Shown here piece by piece: positions 59,868 through 64,000 of a stretch of 64,000 bases of DNA. Position 1 is the first letter of the stretch, and the number at the start of each line of letters is the position of its first letter. Location of the stretch: assembly GCF_028198165.1 (NCBI RefSeq), contig NZ_CP116339.1:1557001-1621000 (forward strand). The letters are read 5' to 3'. A program made the position numbers and the translations under genes. Below the pieces are notes generated by a model that had not been told where the DNA came from, searched no databases, and saw only the letters and a program-made list of their open reading frames with translations. The stretch is from Pseudoxanthomonas sp. JBR18. Lineage in GTDB: Bacteria > Pseudomonadota > Gammaproteobacteria > Xanthomonadales > Xanthomonadaceae.

Positions 59868-60623
59868 ATGCTGCAGGAAACTCTGATCGTTGCCGCCGCG
59901 GGGGGTAACAACGCCGCCGCAGCCCTGAACCAGATGGGCTTCTCCCACCTCATCGGTGAGATGACTTCCAACCCTGGCGCCTTCGTGGTGTCGTGGGTCG
60001 TGCTGCTGGCCCTGATCTTCATGTCGGCCGGCTCCTGGTACTGGACCATCGTGAACATCATCAAGGCCGTGCGTCTGCGTTCGCAGGCCGACCGCGTGAC
60101 CACCGCGTTCTGGGAAACCAGCAACGCCCAGGACGCCATCCGCATCATGGAAGAGCAGCCGCGCAACGAGCCGTTCTCCAAGATCGCGCTGGACGCCGCC
60201 CAGGCCGCCGCCCACCACCAGCGTGCCGAAGGCACCGGCACCGGCGAAGCCCTGAGCCGTTCGGAGTTCGTCGACCGCGCCCTGCGTCAGGCCGTGACCC
60301 GTGAGAGCACCAAGATCCAGAGCGGCATGATCTGGCTGGCCACCGTGGGTGCGACCGCGCCGTTCGTGGGTCTGCTGGGTACCGTGTGGGGCATCTACGG
60401 CGCGCTGATCCGCATCGGTGCCACCGGCAACGCCGGCATCGACGCGGTGGCCGGCCCGGTGGGTGAGGCGCTGATCATGACCGCCATCGGTCTGTTCGTC
60501 GCGATCCCGGCCGTGTTCGCCTACAACTTCTTCAGCAAGATCAACGCCAGCACCATCGCCAAGTTCGATACGTTCGCGCATGACCTGCACGACTTCTTCG
60601 CCACCGGCGCCCGCGTGCGCTGA
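59868..60623 (+). CDS. exbB: TonB-system proton channel protein ExbB (MotA/TolQ/ExbB family)
   Basis: A 251-residue inner membrane protein with three hydrophobic segments: SWVVLLALIFMSAGSWYW (residues about 41-58), the MIWLATVGATAPFVGLLGTVWGIYGAL segment (about 152-178, in part) and GEALIMTAIGLFVAIPAVFAY (about 200-220). The ATAPFVGLLGTVWGI signature is that of ExbB. It forms the proton channel with ExbD and drives TonB. It starts 70 bp behind tonB. Confidence 0.97.
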   Translation: MLQETLIVAAAGGNNAAAALNQMGFSHLIGEMTSNPGAFVVSWVVLLALIFMSAGSWYWTIVNIIKAVRLRSQADRVTTAFWETSNAQDAIRIMEEQPRNEPFSKIALDAAQAAAHHQRAEGTGTGEALSRSEFVDRALRQAVTRESTKIQSGMIWLATVGATAPFVGLLGTVWGIYGALIRIGATGNAGIDAVAGPVGEALIMTAIGLFVAIPAVFAYNFFSKINASTIAKFDTFAHDLHDFFATGARVR

Positions 60624-60666
60624 TCCGGCGTAGAACCGAACTTTACGATACGCATCCGGAGGCCAT

Positions 60667-61098
60667 ATGGCATTCAGTAGCGGGGGCGGCAGTGGCGGCC
60701 CCATGGTAGACATCAACGTGACGCCCCTCGTGGACGTGATGCTGGTGCTGCTGATCATCTTCATCATCACCACGCCGCTGATGCAGCAGAAGGTCAAGGT
60801 CCAGTTGCCCGAGACGACCTATCTGCCGAACCAGGATGATCTGGCCAAGCGCGCACCGCCGGTCAACATCGCGGTGCTCGAGGACGGCTCGATCTACTGG
60901 AACGACGAGCCGGTGACCAAGGATGTGCTCGAGTCGCGCTTCTCCTCGGCGGCCCAGCAGACGCCACAGCCGTCGATCAACCTGCGTGGCGACAAGACCA
61001 CCAAGATGTCCACGATCAACGAGATCACCCGCATCGCCCAGAGCCAGGGCATGCTGGACGTCGGGTTCGTGTCCACGAAGCCGAAGAAGGGGGGCTGA
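60667..61098 (+). CDS. exbD: biopolymer transport protein ExbD, copy 1
   Basis: A 143-residue protein with one helix near the N-terminus, [20 protein letters not shown] (residues about 17-36), which carries the aspartate of the proton path (LVDVMLVLL). The periplasmic part (INIAVLEDGSIYWNDEP, DKTTKMSTINEITRIAQSQG) has the ExbD/TolR fold. The lead MAFSSGGGSGGPM is almost the same as in the next gene. It lies three bases ahead of copy 2. One of the two ExbDs is known to serve a special role in Xanthomonas campestris. Confidence 0.96.
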   Translation: MAFSSGGGSGGPMVDINVTPLVDVMLVLLIIFIITTPLMQQKVKVQLPETTYLPNQDDLAKRAPPVNIAVLEDGSIYWNDEPVTKDVLESRFSSAAQQTPQPSINLRGDKTTKMSTINEITRIAQSQGMLDVGFVSTKPKKGG

Positions 61099-61101
61099 GC
61101 C

Positions 61102-61512
61102 ATGGCCTTCAGTAGTGGAAGTGGCAAGGGCGCCATGGCGGAGATCAACGTCACCCCGTTGATCGACGTCATGCTGGTGCTCTTGATCATCTTCATCGTG
61201 ACCGCACCGATCATGACTTATCCGATCGACGTGGCCCTGCCCCAGCGGTCGCAAACGCCACCGCCGACGACAGACCCGCCGCCGCCGATCGACCTGCGGA
61301 TCGATGCGTCCAACACGGTGTATTGGAACAACAGCCCGGTCGCCGTCAGTGCGTTGCAGAGCATGATGGAGAACGAGGTCCAGAAGGACCCGACCAATCA
61401 GCCGCAGTTGCGCATCGACGCCAACCCGGACTCGCAGTACCAGACCATGGCCCAGGTGCTTGCCGCGGCCAAGAACGCGAACATGCTCAAGATCGGTTTC
61501 ATGCAGCAGTAA
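61102..61512 (+). CDS. exbD: biopolymer transport protein ExbD, copy 2
   Basis: A 136-residue paralogue of copy 1. It starts [20 protein letters not shown] and has the helix [19 protein letters not shown] with the same proton-path aspartate. The periplasmic domain ([42 protein letters not shown]) is diverged. In Xanthomonas the second ExbD (exbD2) is not needed for iron uptake but is for other TonB-linked traits (family knowledge). A terminator follows. Confidence 0.96.
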   Translation: MAFSSGSGKGAMAEINVTPLIDVMLVLLIIFIVTAPIMTYPIDVALPQRSQTPPPTTDPPPPIDLRIDASNTVYWNNSPVAVSALQSMMENEVQKDPTNQPQLRIDANPDSQYQTMAQVLAAAKNANMLKIGFMQQ

Positions 61513-61535
61513 CCGCTCGGCGCATTGTGTTCACG

Positions 61536-61564
61536 AAAACGCCACCCGCGAGGGTGGCGTTTTT
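61536..61564 (+). terminator. rho-independent terminator of tonB-exbBD
   Basis: Stem CGCCACCC / GGGTGGCG, loop GCGA, then five T. The A-run on the other side allows reverse termination too. It lies 24 bp behind the last exbD stop. Confidence 0.92.
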
Positions 61565-61782
61565 GTTGATGCGCGACGGACGGCAAGCGCCACGTGGAAC
61601 GTGCGCTTTACGCCGGCGTCGGACGACCAGGACCAGGCGATACGCGGAGAACACTCCGGTCCTCACCGATCAGTCGGCCTTGGTGGACATTGGGTCGCGC
61701 GGCCCAGGTTTGAGGGGCAAACACGCCGCGAGCGCCATCCCGAGGGGGCTCCAGCCACAGCCCGGCGATGCCTTCATTAACC

Positions 61783-62565
61783 TCAGGCAGCGGCGCGGAC
61801 CGACTGGGCGATGATGGCCAGATAGCGCTGGATCGTGATCTCCAGACCCTCATAGAGCGCCTCGCCGATCAGCGCATGCCCAATCGACACCTCCCTGACG
61901 GCCGGCAGGGCGCTCAGGAAAGGCCCCAGGTTGTCCTGGCTGAGGTCGTGGCCGGCATTGACCGCCAGCCCGAGCGCGGTTGCCTCCGTGATCGTGGCCT
62001 GGCAGGCCGCCAAGGCTTGCTCGGGCGCGCCGGCGGCCCATTGCGCAGCGTAGGGCCCGGTGTAGAGCTCGATGCGGTCCGCGCCCATCTGCGCCGCGCG
62101 TGCGAGTCCGACACACCCGGCATCGACAAACAGGCTGACGCGGCAGCCGAGCGCCTTGAAGCCTGCGATCAGCTCGGCCAGCGCGCTGGTGTCGGCGGTG
62201 AAATCGAAACCGTGGTCCGAGGTCAGCTGTCCATCCGCATCGGGCACCAGGGTGACCTGGGCCGGCCTGACCTGTTCGCACAGGGGGAGCAACCCGGGAT
62301 ATCCGGCCCTTGGTGGCGCGAACGGATTGCCCTCGACATTGAACTCGACCTGGAACTGGTTGGTCAGCGCCGACAACGCCACCACGTCCTCGGCGGTGAT
62401 GTGCCGGCGATCGGGACGCGGATGCACGGTGATGCCCTGCGCGCCCGCGGACAGGCAGGTGCGCGCGGCGCGCAGCACGTCCGGTTCGCCCTCTCCGCGC
62501 GAATTGCGCAGGACCGCGATCTTGTTGACGTTGACGCTCAGGGCCGCGCCGGGCTCAGACACCAT
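61783..62565 (-). CDS. pdxJ: pyridoxine 5'-phosphate synthase
   Basis: A 260-residue TIM-barrel enzyme that condenses 1-deoxyxylulose 5-phosphate and aminoacetone phosphate to pyridoxine 5'-phosphate. Seen: [64 protein letters not shown] and [10 protein letters not shown], then [17 protein letters not shown] near the end. A GTG one codon upstream (62568) is a possible start. It overlaps the small membrane-protein gene upstream, so the two are coupled. About 270 bp separate it from the ExbD terminator, in which I see no gene. Confidence 0.97.
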   Translation of the reverse strand: MVSEPGAALSVNVNKIAVLRNSRGEGEPDVLRAARTCLSAGAQGITVHPRPDRRHITAEDVVALSALTNQFQVEFNVEGNPFAPPRAGYPGLLPLCEQVRPAQVTLVPDADGQLTSDHGFDFTADTSALAELIAGFKALGCRVSLFVDAGCVGLARAAQMGADRIELYTGPYAAQWAAGAPEQALAACQATITEATALGLAVNAGHDLSQDNLGPFLSALPAVREVSIGHALIGEALYEGLEITIQRYLAIIAQSVRAAA

Positions 62566-62854
62566 CACGCGACTCTCCGCTCAGCGGGTCAGTGCCGCCG
62601 GCCTGCTGCGCGGCGCGGCGTGCCTCGGCCTGTTGGCGCAGCCGGTGGAGTTCCACCGGGTCGACCATGCGCCGGCCGCCGTCGCCCTGGTTGCCCACCA
62701 GGGCCGAATACCACCCCATCGCCCAGGCCAGCAGCAGGCCCAGCGCCGCCAGCAACGCCACGACCATCAGGGCCATCGAGGTCGTGCGCAGGGCCACAGC
62801 CATGGCCCCGAACGAAAGCAGAAGGAAGAGCCAGTACATGGAGCCGGTCCGCAT
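62555..62854 (-). CDS. small membrane protein, hypothetical
   Basis: A 99-residue protein with two hydrophobic segments, [18 protein letters not shown] and [21 protein letters not shown], joined by a short RTT turn, then a basic/Gln-rich cytoplasmic tail ([19 protein letters not shown]). The start is uncertain: ATG 62854 (MRTGSMYW) or 62839 (MYWLF). It overlaps pdxJ by 11 bp and lies behind the cardiolipin synthase gene by 45 bp, which suggests a cls-orf-pdxJ transcript. No family is recognised. Confidence 0.72.
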   Translation of the reverse strand: MRTGSMYWLFLLLSFGAMAVALRTTSMALMVVALLAALGLLLAWAMGWYSALVGNQGDGGRRMVDPVELHRLRQQAEARRAAQQAGGTDPLSGESRDGV

Positions 62855-62899
62855 GGGAGACGCCGCCGATTCTACCCATCCCGGCACGCGGCGCGAGGC

Positions 62900-64000
62900 T
62901 TAGAGGAAGGGCGAACCCAGCCGGGCGAGCGCCTCGGGCAGGCGGTTGCGCCAGAGCGAGCGGTTGCGCTCGTTGTGGACCTTGGACGCGCGCTCGAACT
63001 CGCCTTCCAGCAGCTCCGACAGCCGTGCGTTGAACGCCGGCTCGCGGAACAGCAGGGCGACTTCGAAGTTCAGCCGGAAGCTGCGGTGGTCGAAGTTGGC
63101 GCTGCCAAGGATGGCCAGGTTGTCGTCACAGATCAGCGCCTTGGTGTGCAGCATGCGCGGGCTGTACTCGTAGACCTTGACCTTGGCGGCGAGCAACTCG
63201 TCGAAGTAGGAGCGCGCGGCGAAGGTGACCAGCCTGGAGTCGCTCTGCTTGGGGACGAGCAGGCGCACGTCCAGCCCGGCCAGCGCCGCGGAGGTGAGCG
63301 CCATCGTGGCGGCCTCGCCGGGGACGAAATACGGCGTGACCAGCCAGACCCGCTCCTTGGCCTCGTGGATCGCCGAGACCTGCACGCGGTGGATGGCTTC
63401 CCAGTCCGAGTCGGGACCGGAGACGAGCACCTGGACGGCAATATCGCCCACCGGTGCGTCGGCTGCCGGCGCCCACAGCACCGTGCCCCTGAAGTGGTCC
63501 CGCCCGTGCCCGGTGGCGTAGATCCAGTCTTCCACGAACACCTGCTGCAGGCCGCGCACGATCTCGCCTTCCAGCCGCAGGTGCAGGTCACGGTAGGCAT
63601 TGGGATTGAGCCGCTCGTTCTCTTCGTCGGTGATGTTGATGCCACCGGCGAAGGCGACGGTGCCATCGATGACCGCGATCTTGCGGTGGGTGCGCAGGTT
63701 CACCCAGGGTCGGGTGAAGGGGCGGAACTGGGTGGGATGGAACCAGGCGTGCTCGGCACCGGCGTCCAGCAGCGGTGCGAGGAAGCGCTTGTTGACCTTG
63801 CTGGCGCCGACGGCATCCAGCAGCAGGCGCACGTGCACGCCCGCCCTGGCGCGCTCGATCAGTGCGTCGCGGATGCGCGTGCCGGTGCGGTCGCGCTCGA
63901 AGATGTAGTACTCCAGGTGGATGTGGTTGCGCGCCTGGCCAATCGCCTCGACCAGCGCGTCGTAGGTCGCCGCCCCATCGATCAGCAGGTCCGCGCGCGT
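62900..64000 (-). CDS. cls: cardiolipin synthase, phospholipase D family (5' truncated by window)
   Basis: Frame is open to the window edge at 64000; 366 C-terminal residues are visible. It has the two HKD phospholipase D motifs, the first as THRKIAVIDGTVAFAGGINI and the second as MLHTKALICDDNLAILGSAN; NFEVALLFREPAFNARL follows. The N-terminal part visible begins in the IHLEYYIFERDRTGTRIRDAL segment, which normally follows two membrane helices; those would be outside the window. It joins two phosphatidylglycerols to cardiolipin. It ends FL with stop at 62900. Confidence 0.93.
   Translation of the reverse strand, partial: TRADLLIDGAATYDALVEAIGQARNHIHLEYYIFERDRTGTRIRDALIERARAGVHVRLLLDAVGASKVNKRFLAPLLDAGAEHAWFHPTQFRPFTRPWVNLRTHRKIAVIDGTVAFAGGINITDEENERLNPNAYRDLHLRLEGEIVRGLQQVFVEDWIYATGHGRDHFRGTVLWAPAADAPVGDIAVQVLVSGPDSDWEAIHRVQVSAIHEAKERVWLVTPYFVPGEAATMALTSAALAGLDVRLLVPKQSDSRLVTFAARSYFDELLAAKVKVYEYSPRMLHTKALICDDNLAILGSANFDHRSFRLNFEVALLFREPAFNARLSELLEGEFERASKVHNERNRSLWRNRLPEALARLGSPFL

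Noticed and set aside
61586..61601. Fourth parS-like site, AGCGCCACGTGGAACG
   Set aside because: Only 12 of 16 bases match and the left arm is lost; ParB binding is unlikely.
61513..61782. Possible gene between the last exbD and pdxJ
   Set aside because: Apart from the terminator I see no frame with a ribosome site or family similarity in these 270 bases.

Overview
The window comes from a GC-rich gammaproteobacterial chromosome of the family Xanthomonadaceae (Lysobacteraceae), in the Xanthomonas, Stenotrophomonas and Pseudoxanthomonas lineage. The pointers are a DnaA that begins [15 protein letters not shown], the order rpmH-rnpA-yidC (no yidD)-deacetylase/caspase gene-mnmE on one side of dnaA and dnaN-recF-gyrB on the other, and a TPR-tonB-exbB-exbD-exbD cluster. 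The assignment is made from remembered gene order and family traits, not from a search. Genus is not resolved.

The replication origin lies in the window. The dnaA-dnaN spacer (about 50758-51050) holds DnaA-box-like sites and AT-rich stretches. Two more DnaA-box-like sites lie upstream of dnaA. Three near-consensus parS sites (centred near 52170, 52667 and 53291) lie in and around recF. Genes run away from the origin on both sides: rpmH, rnpA, yidC and mnmE on the minus strand, and dnaA, dnaN, recF, gyrB, a CPBP protease, an M48 lipoprotein peptidase and the TonB system on the plus strand. pdxJ and a truncated cardiolipin synthase gene close the window.

The first 31 kb is accessory and metabolic. 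From 1 to 10 kb there is a redox-enzyme region: two alpha/beta hydrolases, an Old Yellow Enzyme, two SDRs, a LysR regulator, one aldo/keto reductase plus three tandem paralogous ones, and an HxlR regulator. From 10 to 16 kb come queF, a membrane catalase-like/cytochrome b pair facing an ECF sigma/anti-sigma pair, and a His-rich metal exporter facing an RcnR/FrmR-type repressor with a visible shared operator. From 15.7 to 23.4 kb come a flavin reductase, hydrolase, cupin, epimerase, GH3 beta-glucosidase with a LacI-type operator, a fifth AKR and a periplasmic methyltransferase-like protein. From 23.4 to 26.6 kb there is an effector-immunity cassette: a Tle1/DUF2235 phospholipase with a C-terminal domain resembling the Xanthomonadales type IV secretion signal (XVIPCD), preceded by two paralogous Tli1-like lipoproteins.

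From 26.6 to 49 kb are rluE, hrpB, a TatD DNase, panE, an OmpA-like lipoprotein, a yadGH ABC exporter, a flavodoxin/ferredoxin reductase, a small membrane-protein/XRE regulator operon with two matching operators, a TAP-like peptidase with a NatAB-type ABC exporter, a TonB-like lipoprotein and mnmE. Next comes an 898-residue lipoprotein that joins a polysaccharide deacetylase, a caspase-like peptidase, a calcium-loop motif and TPRs, followed by yidC, rnpA and rpmH. I saw no tRNA, rRNA, CRISPR array, insertion sequence or prophage.
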